The notes under the pieces were generated by a model. The model was not told where the DNA came from. It made no database searches and saw only the letters and a list, made by a program, of their open reading frames with translations. From Lactobacillales bacterium (GTDB lineage Bacteria > Bacillota > Bacilli > Lactobacillales > Vagococcaceae): 10,820 bases of DNA. The translations under genes were made by a program, and so were the position numbers. Positions 1 to 5,280 of this stretch are shown here, piece by piece (the stretch's first letter is position 1; each line of letters opens with the position of its first letter). Location of the stretch: contig JAATEZ010000009.1 in NCBI GenBank assembly GCA_015655485.1, positions 1-10,820 on the forward strand, written 5' to 3'.

Positions 1-285
1 ATCTCCAATAATAATATGATCTCCTGCCTGAAACAGACTGAAAGTGGTATGCAAGGCAGCTAGTCCTGAGGCGAAGGCTAAACCTTGAGTACCTCCTTCA
101 AGGTCCTTGATCAATTCCTCTAGAGCATGTCGAGTCGGATTCCCTGATCGTGAATATTCATATCCTCTGGTGACACCTACTTTGTCTTGCTTGAAGGTAG
201 AAGTTTGATAGATAGGGACACTGACTGCACCGGTCGTACTGTCAGTACTGATCCCGCCGTGGATCACAGTTGTTTTAAAATTCAT
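1..285 (-). CDS. mccB: Cystathionine gamma-lyase/gamma-synthase family PLP enzyme, N-terminal part (MccB-like)
   Basis: Only the first 95 codons lie in the window; the gene continues past base 1. The reading frame begins MNFKTTVIHGG and contains the family hallmarks YSRSGNPTR (about residues 44-52) and FASGLAALH (about 71-79), both diagnostic of the Cys/Met metabolism PLP family (MetB, MetC, MccB). The PLP lysine lies beyond the edge. The ATG at 285 overlaps the end of the upstream cysteine synthase-like gene by 11 nt and has a GGAG seven to eight bases ahead, so the two are probably translationally coupled. With an MccA-type partner the expected role is splitting cystathionine to cysteine, 2-oxobutyrate and ammonia. 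MetB or MetC activity cannot be excluded from this fragment. A serine acetyltransferase gene (cysE) often follows in lactic acid bacteria, but that would be outside the window. Confidence 0.88.
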   Translation of the reverse strand, partial: MNFKTTVIHGGISTDSTTGAVSVPIYQTSTFKQDKVGVTRGYEYSRSGNPTRHALEELIKDLEGGTQGLAFASGLAALHTTFSLFQAGDHIIIGD

Positions 286-1204
286 TATTATTGCTCCAAT
301 CATAGATTTTTTTTGATAAATAACGTTCACTGCTGTCTGGAAAGACGACAGCGATTCGACTTTTTTCAGGAAGTTCTTTAGCTAATTCAAGGCTGGCAGC
401 AAAAGCGGCTCCGCTAGAACTGCCAACAAGCAAGGCACATTTTTGGGCTAACTGCTTGACGTAATAAAAGGCAGCTTCATCAGGTATCGTAAAAATATGG
501 TCAATGATCTCGTTAGAGAAAAAAGGAGGAACGTTTTCAACGCCGATACCTTCAGTCGCATGAGCATGAGGCAGCCCGCCATTTAAAATTGATCCGGAGG
601 GTTCTACTACAGCAGTTTGGATCGCTTCATTTTTTTCTTTTAAATATTGAGCAGTTCCAGCGAACGTGCCTCCGCTGCCGGCTCCGGCAACAAAGGCTGT
701 AATTTCAGGCAGATCTTGATAAATCTCTGGTCCCAAAGAGTGATAATAGGTTTCAGGGTTTCGTGGATTTTCAAATTGCAGCGGTAAATAGCTGTTAGGC
801 ATTTCTTCATTTAAAGCATGTGCTCTCTCAATAGCGCCCTTCATTCCCTGCGAACTAGGACTTTCAATGATTACGGCTCCCAAAGCTTTCATTAAATCTT
901 TTTTTTCTTGACTGAATCCGCTGGGAACGATAAAAATAGTCTTCAAACGATACTTTTGTGCCGCCAGAGCGAGACCAATCCCGGTATTTCCTGCTGTTGG
1001 TTCGATGATCACGGTTTCCTTATTGATCTCTCCCTTGGCAAAAGCAGTCTCAATAAGATATTCTCCGAGACGATCTTTCACGCTGCCGCCGGGGTTGAAC
1101 ATTTCCAATTTAGCGAAAATCCTGCATTGATTTGGAATAGGGAAGGCGGAGATTTCTAAAAGCGGGGTCTGGCCAATCAATTGCTGTGCAGATCGATATA
1201 TCAT
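275..1204 (-). CDS. mccA: Cysteine synthase / cystathionine beta-synthase family protein (MccA-like)
   Basis: A 309-residue cytosolic fold-type II PLP enzyme. Visible motifs are NPGGSVKDR (PLP lysine K43), PTAGNTGIG (about 69-77, PLP phosphate/substrate loop), GAGSGGTFAG (glycine-rich phosphate cup) and GSSSGAAFAAS near the C-terminus. The TAGNT loop and the adjacent cystathionine lyase-type gene favour the MccA/CBS group, which condenses O-acetylserine or serine with homocysteine to cystathionine, over plain sulfide-using CysK. Substrate choice is inference. The start is placed at the ATG at 1204, with GGAG eight bases upstream; an in-frame GTG at 1213 abuts that GGAG and would lack a usable ribosome site. 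The gene lies 47 nt downstream of a strong terminator within a long leader, so expression probably depends on read-through (see the leader features). Length is normal and no key motif is missing. Confidence 0.9.
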   Translation of the reverse strand: MIYRSAQQLIGQTPLLEISAFPIPNQCRIFAKLEMFNPGGSVKDRLGEYLIETAFAKGEINKETVIIEPTAGNTGIGLALAAQKYRLKTIFIVPSGFSQEKKDLMKALGAVIIESPSSQGMKGAIERAHALNEEMPNSYLPLQFENPRNPETYYHSLGPEIYQDLPEITAFVAGAGSGGTFAGTAQYLKEKNEAIQTAVVEPSGSILNGGLPHAHATEGIGVENVPPFFSNEIIDHIFTIPDEAAFYYVKQLAQKCALLVGSSSGAAFAASLELAKELPEKSRIAVVFPDSSERYLSKKIYDWSNNNEF

Positions 1205-1251
1205 TTTTTTCACTCCGTTTCTAATAATTGGTAGAAAGAAAAATAGAAAAC

Positions 1252-1290
1252 AAAAAAGAGGAAATGATTTTTGATCATTTCCTCTTTTTT
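1252..1290 (-). terminator. Leader (attenuator) terminator upstream of mccA
   Basis: A perfect 17-bp inverted repeat (1274-1290 with 1252-1268) separated by a 5-base loop. Read on the minus strand, the second arm ends in a run of six T followed by GTTTTC, a classical intrinsic terminator. It lies between the operon promoter (1520-1548) and the mccA start (1204), so it would stop transcription before the structural genes unless prevented from forming. The plus strand also ends in six T, but no plus-strand gene reads into it. The first transcribed arm contains GAGGAAATGAT, which can pair instead with a leader segment at 1357-1368. Confidence 0.88.
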
Positions 1291-1324
1291 CGTTTGTCTA
1301 GTTAAAATCAATGACAGAGCAAAA

Positions 1325-1462
1325 TTAACGTTGTCTATCATTACGAGAAAATAGATGAGGAAAATGATTGTTTGAAGTTTTAGACACAGCAAAATACACA
1401 GTACAACAACACACTGAGCCAATAACAATTCTATTGTTGATGTTAAAGTTTGCTAGAGTCAT
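1325..1462 (-). CDS. Leader peptide with three consecutive cysteine codons (attenuator uORF)
   Basis: A 45-codon reading frame (46 if the adjacent ATG at 1465 is used) located 30-60 nt after a consensus promoter and ahead of a strong terminator and the cysteine operon. An AGGAG lies 6 nt before the ATG at 1462, a good spacing; the ATG at 1465 is only 3 nt away. The core reads IGSVCCCTVYF, with TGT TGT TGT at 1411-1403, the only Cys codons in the peptide. Cysteine is normally a rare residue, and the downstream operon makes it. The inferred role is to sense charged tRNA-Cys: stalling at the triplet would leave region 2 free to pair with the first terminator arm and allow transcription into mccA. 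The rest of the peptide shows no known domain and probably has no function as a protein. Confidence 0.75.
   Translation of the reverse strand: MTLANFNINNRIVIGSVCCCTVYFAVSKTSNNHFPHLFSRNDRQR
1357..1368 (-). promoter_or_regulatory. Putative antiterminator segment (region 2) of the cysteine attenuator
   Basis: On the minus-strand transcript this segment reads ATCATTTTCCTC. It is complementary to GAGGAAATGAT in the first arm of the terminator (1274-1284), giving 11 pairs with one bulged base. Its first nine bases are also perfectly complementary to GAAAATGAT at 1461-1469, which holds the first start codon of the leader ORF. It can therefore form either a 1:2 hairpin, which frees the terminator, or a 2:3 antiterminator. 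It sits 34 nt downstream of the three Cys codons, beyond the expected footprint of a ribosome stalled there. The pairings are seen directly in the sequence; the regulatory role is inferred. Confidence 0.7.
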
Positions 1463-1474
1463 CATTTTCTCCTA
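1461..1474 (-). promoter_or_regulatory. Leader ORF ribosome binding site, doubling as region 1 of the attenuator
   Basis: On the transcript this reads AGGAGAAAATGAT: a Shine-Dalgarno plus the first start codon of the Cys-rich leader peptide. GAAAATGAT here pairs perfectly over 9 bp with region 2 at 1360-1368. When the leader is not being translated this hairpin would hide the start site and occupy region 2, leaving the terminator free to fold. Pairing is visible in the sequence; function is inferred. Confidence 0.55.
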
Positions 1475-1519
1475 TTCCGCTTCTCTTTCGTTTAGTATAA
1501 AATTCTAAGAATTATTGTC

Positions 1520-1548
1520 ATAATACGGCAGCAAAGAGCACTTGTCAA
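1520..1548 (-). promoter_or_regulatory. Sigma-A promoter of the cysteine operon leader
   Basis: On the minus strand there is a perfect -35 TTGACA (1548-1543), a 17-base spacer and a near-perfect -10 TATTAT (1525-1520). The predicted transcription start is near 1513, giving a leader of about 310 nt before mccA. That is long enough to hold the peptide, the antiterminator and the terminator. No T-box or S-box consensus is visible in this leader. Confidence 0.88.
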
Positions 1549-1663
1549 GATAAATTGATCATTATAATTTTAAAAAAGGAGTTCTATCTCTAGGGCTATT
1601 ATAAAAAAATCAAGGCAATAATATAGAAAAAAAGCCGTATCTTCTCGAAAAAAATCATAAGAA

Positions 1664-2446
1664 TTATTTTTTTGTGATCGTTATGGCTTGATTTCCCATT
1701 TGCTTAAATGCCGCTTCAAAGTCCTCACGGTCTACTGTCTTGTTTTTTTCTCCATAGGGGTCGTTTACAATGATTTTATCAGAATTAAATCCTGTAATGA
1801 CAGCACTGTGAACACTCCATGAAATTTCTACAGTACCTGTTGGTGTTTTCCAAGTCTCCAAATCATCAGTTGCGGCATAACTAGTAGTAACGATCGTCCA
1901 GATAGGGGCCCCATTTAAGCAATAAGCTAAAATTTCATCTAAAGATTTTCCAGTCAAATCTATTACTTGAAAATCATTATCAATATATTTTTGGGCCAAA
2001 CTGGCGATCGGAGCATGATAGACACTGTAGCCGATGCCGTTAGTTGCGTCCATACTGCCTACAAATCCTTTGTTGGGATTCCCGTACAGGCCATCATCAT
2101 ACTGGTAAGGGACACTGGTCAAGCTTTCTGCCAATTCATTTTTGGTAACGTCAAACCCGTAGTAATTTAAAAGCATCGCCAGACTGGTCACTTCACAGCC
2201 ATTATATAATTCCGGATCATCCATTTGGTTGATCAATGGGACATCAAGTGTTATATGATCTTTTTTAGAAATACGGGTATTTTTTATTGTGCTCTTTTTT
2301 GTTACGCCAGTCTCATCTGATTTAGAAGCGTCACGGGGCTCTTCTTTTAGTAAAAAAATTTTGCAGATGAACAGGAGCAGAAGTATAGACAGCAAAGAAA
2401 CGATCAATCTATTTATTTTTCCTTTTTTGGAAATGGGGGATTTCAT
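1664..2446 (-). CDS. C39-like (papain-fold) cysteine peptidase, membrane-anchored
   Basis: A 260-residue protein. Residues about 12-33 form one hydrophobic segment after a lysine-rich N-terminus: an uncleaved signal anchor, or a signal peptide without a convincing lipobox. A charged linker (about 34-63) leads to a peptidase_C39-like domain with LDVPLINQ, NGCEVTSLAML (catalytic Cys84), WSVHSAVITGF (His213) and VNDPYG (Asp229), so the Cys-His-Asp set is complete. The domain would sit outside the membrane. Relatives resemble Bacillus YvpB and unlinked C39-like proteins; unlike bacteriocin exporters there is no ABC transporter attached. The substrate is unknown. The start at 2446 is chosen for the AGGAG 8 nt upstream; an in-frame ATG at 2491 coincides with the predicted transcription start and has no ribosome site. 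It appears to be transcribed alone, and no good terminator is visible after it. Confidence 0.82.
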   Translation of the reverse strand: MKSPISKKGKINRLIVSLLSILLLLFICKIFLLKEEPRDASKSDETGVTKKSTIKNTRISKKDHITLDVPLINQMDDPELYNGCEVTSLAMLLNYYGFDVTKNELAESLTSVPYQYDDGLYGNPNKGFVGSMDATNGIGYSVYHAPIASLAQKYIDNDFQVIDLTGKSLDEILAYCLNGAPIWTIVTTSYAATDDLETWKTPTGTVEISWSVHSAVITGFNSDKIIVNDPYGEKNKTVDREDFEAAFKQMGNQAITITKK

Positions 2447-2498
2447 AACCAATGCTCCTTTTTTTTTATCAAAAATAAGAGAAAACGCCATTTTGATT

Positions 2499-2507
2499 AT
2501 TATAGCA
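2499..2507 (-). promoter_or_regulatory. Extended -10 promoter for the C39-like peptidase gene
   Basis: The minus strand reads TGCTATAAT, a perfect -10 with the TGn extension. No good -35 lies at normal spacing, which is usual for extended -10 promoters. The predicted start near 2492 gives a leader of about 45 nt and supports the downstream start codon at 2446. Confidence 0.6.
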
Positions 2508-2601
2508 GTATTGAATATGAAGGCTTTTCCATTTTTTCAACAAAAATAAGCTATTCGATCCGTTGATTAAAAATGGAGGCAAGAATAAATAATAAGAAGT
2601 A

Positions 2602-2630
2602 TTGACAGAAAGGAATTACTCCACTATAAC
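2602..2630 (+). promoter_or_regulatory. Promoter-like sequence directed antisense into the DJ-1 family gene
   Basis: A plus-strand TTGACA (2602-2607), a 17-base spacer and TATAAC (2625-2630) give near-consensus sigma-A elements. The predicted start near 2637 would make a transcript antisense to the 3' end of the gene at 2667-3257. No plus-strand ORF with a ribosome site follows closely. It could be a chance match, an antisense RNA promoter, or a relic of a lost gene. Confidence 0.4.
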
Positions 2631-2666
2631 ATAAAACAAACTTAAAGAAAAAAACAATGAAATGAT

Positions 2667-3257
2667 TTAGCGGTAATAGGGATCATATTCCATGCGGTCA
2701 ACTATTTTTTGAGCCATGCTGCTGCCAAAAGACTTTTCGATGTAGTGGAGAGATAAATCGATTCCGGCTGATATGCCGGCGGAGGTCATAATGGAGCCTT
2801 CATCAACGAATCTGATATTTTTTAGAACAGTTATTTTAGGGTAGTTCGCCTGCATGGCGGCTATGGATGCCCAATGAGTAGTGGCTTTTCTTCCATTTAA
2901 AAGACCTAGTTCTGCCAGAATCAGGGAGCCGGTACATACGGAAAGAATACATTTTACTTCGGCAGCTTTTGTGGCGATCCACTCAAGTAAATGATGATTA
3001 TGGATCTCAACGTTTCGGGCCCCGCGGCCTCCCGGAATCAGTAAAATATCTAACCGGGGACAATTTTCAAAAGAATAGTTGGGTGTCACTTTTAAAGTCT
3101 GCATGGCCTGAATCGATTGTCCTGTCTGTGTTACGGTCACTACAGAAAATAATTTTTCTCCGGTTTCCTCCTTTTCAGCTAAAGAAAAAACTTCAAAGGG
3201 TCCAGCAAAATCGAGTAATTCAACATCATCAAATAATAAGATTCCTAATGTTTTCAT
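2667..3257 (-). CDS. DJ-1/PfpI family protein (isonitrile hydratase / GATase1-like)
   Basis: A 196-residue single-domain cytosolic protein of the class I glutamine amidotransferase-like superfamily. It begins KTLGILLFDDVELLDFAGPF, has the IPGGRGAR turn (about 74-81), and the nucleophile elbow ILSVCTGSLILAELGLLNGR with Cys108, followed by ATTHW (about 125-129). The N-terminal acid (D16/E13), Cys-Thr pair and Thr-His-Trp match the isonitrile hydratase/AraC-GATase1 subgroup more than Hsp31 or PfpI proteases. There is no DNA-binding domain, so it is not an AraC-type regulator. The true reaction is unknown; isonitrile hydration, glyoxalase or stress protection are possible. The start has GGAG 9 nt upstream. 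It has its own promoter (3310-3338) and no obvious operon partner. Confidence 0.85.
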   Translation of the reverse strand: MKTLGILLFDDVELLDFAGPFEVFSLAEKEETGEKLFSVVTVTQTGQSIQAMQTLKVTPNYSFENCPRLDILLIPGGRGARNVEIHNHHLLEWIATKAAEVKCILSVCTGSLILAELGLLNGRKATTHWASIAAMQANYPKITVLKNIRFVDEGSIMTSAGISAGIDLSLHYIEKSFGSSMAQKIVDRMEYDPYYR

Positions 3258-3282
3258 TGACAGTCTCTCCGTGATTTTTAAT

Positions 3283-3417
3283 ATTGATCAAATGAAATAA
3301 TCCAAATAGAGTATAATAAAGTATTGGATAAGAATCAATTAATTTTGACTTTTTTCAACTATTCTGAATATTAGGCTAAAAAGACATTATTTAAGTAACT
3401 GCAAAGATTGATCAAAT
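3283..3417. repeat. Two direct copies of ATTGATCAAAT flanking the divergent promoter region
   Basis: The 11-mer ATTGATCAAAT occurs at 3283-3293 and 3407-3417; each contains the palindrome TTGATCAA. The first lies just downstream of the predicted start of the DJ-1 family gene; the second is 13 bases before the -35 of the divergent transcript. They could be operator half-sites for a shared regulator, or a coincidence in AT-rich DNA. Confidence 0.3.
3310..3338 (-). promoter_or_regulatory. Promoter of the DJ-1/PfpI family gene
   Basis: On the minus strand: -35 TTGATT (3338-3333), 17-base spacer, -10 TATACT (3315-3310). The predicted start near 3303 leaves a leader of about 45 nt to the ATG at 3257. 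Confidence 0.62.
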
Positions 3418-3430
3418 AGAGATTTTAATA

Positions 3431-3460
3431 TTGGTGTGATTTTTATCCTTTTGTTACAAT
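3431..3460 (+). promoter_or_regulatory. Possible promoter for the kinase remnant / VanZ transcript
   Basis: Plus-strand TTGGTG (3431-3436), an 18-base spacer and TACAAT (3455-3460). The -10 is good and the -35 weak. It precedes a decayed kinase gene and the intact VanZ-like gene, which has no closer promoter that I can see. Confidence 0.42.
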
Positions 3461-3522
3461 AAACATAAGAAATATTTGAAAGCTCTAACCATTTTTAACC
3501 TAGCTTAAGCAAAAGGAGAACA

Positions 3523-3805
3523 ATAAATAGGAAAAGGCTATTTTTGATTGGCGAACCAATGGGGATCGGTAAAACTGCAGTTTGTCAAAATCTTAAGAAG
3601 CAAGTAGCCAATAGTGTTTTTTTGGATGGAGATTGGTGTTGGGATATGGAACTGTTTGAAACAAACGAGGAAAATAAACAAATTGAACAGACTTGCGTTA
3701 TATAAAGAAATTCCAACAATATTGTTAGATGTCACAAATCAGAAGATCAAAGAAACTGGTACTGAAATTTTAGGTTACTTAAAAAATGCCGAGTCAAAGT
3801 TCTGA
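3523..3805 (+). pseudogene. P-loop nucleotide kinase-like pseudogene (start lost, internal deletion, frameshift)
   Basis: From 3523 the frame reads (ATA)NRKRLFLIGEPMGIGKTAVC, then LKKQVANSVFLDGDWCWDM. This is an AAA/shikimate-kinase-like protein start with a Walker A loop (GEPMGIGKT) and the LDGDWCWD segment typical of a Firmicutes family of about 180-190 residues. The expected ATG after the AAGGAG is ATA. The frame stops at 3703-3705 after 60 codons. In another frame the family C-terminus follows directly (RLALYKEIPTILLDVTNQKI, ending at 3805), so about 90-100 central codons are missing and the junction shifts frame. Three independent lesions make a functional product very unlikely. The VanZ-like gene begins 20 bases later and may use the same transcript. 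Confidence 0.75.
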
Positions 3806-3825
3806 GAGCGGAAGGAGTGAGAACG

Positions 3826-4371
3826 GTGAAAAATAAAAAAATCCAGTCCTTGTTTTTAGGAAGTACCTTTTTAGTTTATCTTATGTTATTTGGATATATT
3901 TTGTTATTCAAATATGTTGCACCCTGGGAACTTTTTTCAAATGAACGAGTTTTTTATCGCTCATTGAACCTCATTCCGTTTGCAACGATCTTGAGCTATT
4001 GGAATCAGGGAGGCGCCAATTCAGTGGATGTCAATCTCTGGGGAAACATCATTTTGTTTATTCCGTTAGGTATTTATTTACCCTTATTCAGCGGAAATAA
4101 AAAAATTTTCAAAACGATCGGTTGGATTGGTCTGATCAGTTTGGCTGTTGAACTGGCTCAGTATGTTTTAGCCATTGGTGCAGGCGATATTGATGATATC
4201 ATATTAAATATTCTTGGAGGAATGATCGGTATTTTACTCTATCGTCTGCTTTTTTTCTTTTTGAAAAGCCGGGCAAAAGTCAAATGCTGGATCGCTTTTT
4301 TTTCAGCCATTGTTGGTTTGCCGGGAATGGCCTTGTGTGTTTTTTTATTTTTAACTAATTGGAGTAGTTAG
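3826..4371 (+). CDS. VanZ family membrane protein
   Basis: A 181-residue integral membrane protein. It shows about five hydrophobic segments (roughly 7-28, 73-89, 97-117, 124-146 and 152-176) and the VanZ pattern: SLNLIPFATI (46-55), LWGNIILFIPLG (71-82), an acidic residue within a helix (VELAQY, E109) and DIDDIILNILGG (121-132). The founding member, VanZ of Tn1546, gives low teicoplanin resistance by an unclear route; chromosomal relatives have no proven role, and nothing here indicates a van cluster. The GTG at 3826 is taken as the start because AGGAG lies 8 nt before it; an upstream in-frame GTG at 3817 overlaps that ribosome site. It lies just after a kinase pseudogene. Confidence 0.82.
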   Translation: MKNKKIQSLFLGSTFLVYLMLFGYILLFKYVAPWELFSNERVFYRSLNLIPFATILSYWNQGGANSVDVNLWGNIILFIPLGIYLPLFSGNKKIFKTIGWIGLISLAVELAQYVLAIGAGDIDDIILNILGGMIGILLYRLLFFFLKSRAKVKCWIAFFSAIVGLPGMALCVFLFLTNWSS

Positions 4372-4436
4372 CCTTAGGTAAAAACGGAGGGCCGCAGCGG
4401 TTTTTTATAAAAAACTAGAATTGTGAGGGGGGAAAG

Positions 4437-5018
4437 TTGAATATAGTTTTAGACAACTTGTTATTAAGAACGATCATGTCGGAAGATCTGGAAGAATTAT
4501 GGCAAGCGGCTTATAAAAATCCAGAAGCAGCATGGATGAAGTATAAGGATCCCTACTTTAACGAGGAATCACCTGAGCATGATTTTTTTTTAAAAACAGA
4601 AGGGCCTCAAAATTTTTTGGATCAACCTGGGCGATGGCTGATCATTCAATGTGATTCCATTATCGGTAGGGTCACCTTTTATTTTGAAGATGGGCCATTA
4701 AGAAGAGGGTTAGAGGTGGGAATAGTGATCTACAATGAAAAAAATTGGAATCAGGGCATAGCTTCAAAAGTCTTGAGTGCCTGGCTGGAACATTTGTTTT
4801 CTAAGGTGACTCCATTGCCGCATATTGGGTTGACGACCTGGTCAGGCAATCAAGGGATGATGCGCGTCAGTGAAAAAATCGGGATGAAATCAGAAGGCAG
4901 GATCCGACAGGTTCGGTATTGGCAGGATCAGTATGGGAATTCAGTTAAATACGGAATCCTTAGATCTGAATGGGAAGAGCTTAAAAAGGCCGAGGATTTA
5001 GGTAAAAGGAATGAATAA
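4437..5018 (+). CDS. GNAT family N-acetyltransferase (RimJ/RimL type)
   Basis: A 193-residue cytosolic protein of the Acetyltransf_3 type. It has the N-terminal LLRTIMSEDLEELW beta-alpha unit, a central strand IIGRVTFYFED (75-85), the acetyl-CoA phosphate-binding turn WNQGIAS (104-110, a variant of Q/RxxGxG/A) and the C-terminal signature TTWSGNQGMMRVSEKIGMKSEGRIRQ split over about 133-158, where the Asn and following helix contact CoA. This pattern matches acetyltransferases acting on protein N-termini or small amines; the substrate cannot be told from sequence. It starts at TTG (4437) after a G-rich purine run (GAGGGGGG). The intergenic gap to the VanZ gene is 65 nt with no strong terminator, so the two may share a transcript. 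Confidence 0.84.
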   Translation: MNIVLDNLLLRTIMSEDLEELWQAAYKNPEAAWMKYKDPYFNEESPEHDFFLKTEGPQNFLDQPGRWLIIQCDSIIGRVTFYFEDGPLRRGLEVGIVIYNEKNWNQGIASKVLSAWLEHLFSKVTPLPHIGLTTWSGNQGMMRVSEKIGMKSEGRIRQVRYWQDQYGNSVKYGILRSEWEELKKAEDLGKRNE

Positions 5019-5106
5019 AAAATTGCGAAAAAAATGGACTAGCGTGTTTAAGACTCGGGCTAAAAAGTTGCTGCATAACAATAATAATGATATAGTCAAT
5101 AAGTAA
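5011..5106 (+). CDS. Possible small basic peptide overlapping the acetyltransferase stop
   Basis: A 31-residue frame starting at an ATG inside the last codons of the acetyltransferase gene (8-nt overlap), beginning MNKKLRKKWTSVFKTRAKKL. It is strongly basic, with 11 Lys/Arg in the first 19 residues, and could form an amphipathic helix. An AGG about 8 nt upstream is the only ribosome-site candidate; translational coupling is possible. It overlaps the proposed thiT promoter, which argues that it may be spurious. No family recognised. Confidence 0.25.
   Translation: MNKKLRKKWTSVFKTRAKKLLHNNNNDIVNK
5068..5096 (+). promoter_or_regulatory. Promoter of the thiT riboswitch transcript
   Basis: TTGCTG (5068-5073), a 17-base spacer and TATAGT (5091-5096) preceded by TGA, making an extended -10. 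The predicted start near 5103 is about 20 nt before the aptamer P1 stem. Confidence 0.5.
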
Positions 5107-5123
5107 AAACTAAATAGAACTTA

Positions 5124-5217
5124 CCATCACAAAGGGGTGCCACATTCGGCTGAGATTGAGTAAAAACTCGGACCCTTGAACCTGATTTCGTTAATACGAA
5201 CGTAGGAATTGTGATGG
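5124..5217 (+). ncRNA. TPP riboswitch aptamer (THI element)
   Basis: The conserved THI-box blocks are all present in order: GGGGTGCC (5134-5141), GGCTGAGA (5148-5155), ACCCTTGAACCTGAT (5172-5186) and CGTAGGAA (5201-5208). A perfect 9-bp P1 stem pairs 5124-5132 with 5209-5217. The aptamer binds thiamine pyrophosphate and lies in the 5' leader of the thiamine transporter gene thiT, so thiamine sufficiency should turn the transporter off. The size and layout are typical of Firmicutes. Confidence 0.96.
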
Positions 5218-5280
5218 AGTGGTAATATATTACTACTCCTCCTTTGTTGTATGGAACTGTTCTTACATCACGAAGGAGGA
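5216..5280 (+). promoter_or_regulatory. TPP riboswitch expression platform masking the thiT ribosome binding site
   Basis: Downstream of the aptamer, TCCTCCTT (5237-5244) is perfectly complementary to the thiT Shine-Dalgarno AAGGAGGA (5273-5280), an 8-bp sequestering stem. Two competing structures are visible. A 10-bp hairpin (5216-5225 with 5230-5239, one G-U) uses part of the anti-SD. The P1 3' strand GTGATG (5211-5216) can pair with CATCAC (5266-5271) just before the SD. No clean U-run follows the hairpin, so translational control fits better than termination. The mutually exclusive pairings are seen; their order of folding is inferred. Confidence 0.65.

Noticed and set aside
1210..1428. 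A 72-codon minus-strand frame (TTG start) with scattered Cys codons running through the terminator to the mccA ribosome site
   Set aside because: It has no ribosome site, starts at TTG and overlaps the better-supported leader ORF in another frame. It also reads through a perfect terminator hairpin, so it is a shadow.
1205..1513. T-box or SAM (S-box) riboswitch in the mccA leader
   Set aside because: No T-box sequence (AGGGTGGNACCGCG-like) or S-box core is present; the leader is explained by the peptide attenuator.
2447..2491. Longer C39 peptidase starting at ATG 2491
   Set aside because: That ATG coincides with the predicted transcription start of an extended -10 promoter and has no ribosome site.
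3826..4371. VanZ homologue as evidence of glycopeptide resistance
   Set aside because: No vanA/H/X/R/S genes are nearby; VanZ-domain proteins are common chromosomal proteins of unknown role.
4384..4406. CCGCAGCGG followed by six T after the VanZ gene as a terminator
   Set aside because: The stem is only 3 bp with a 3-base loop and the outer A/T pairing contains mismatches. It is too weak to call.
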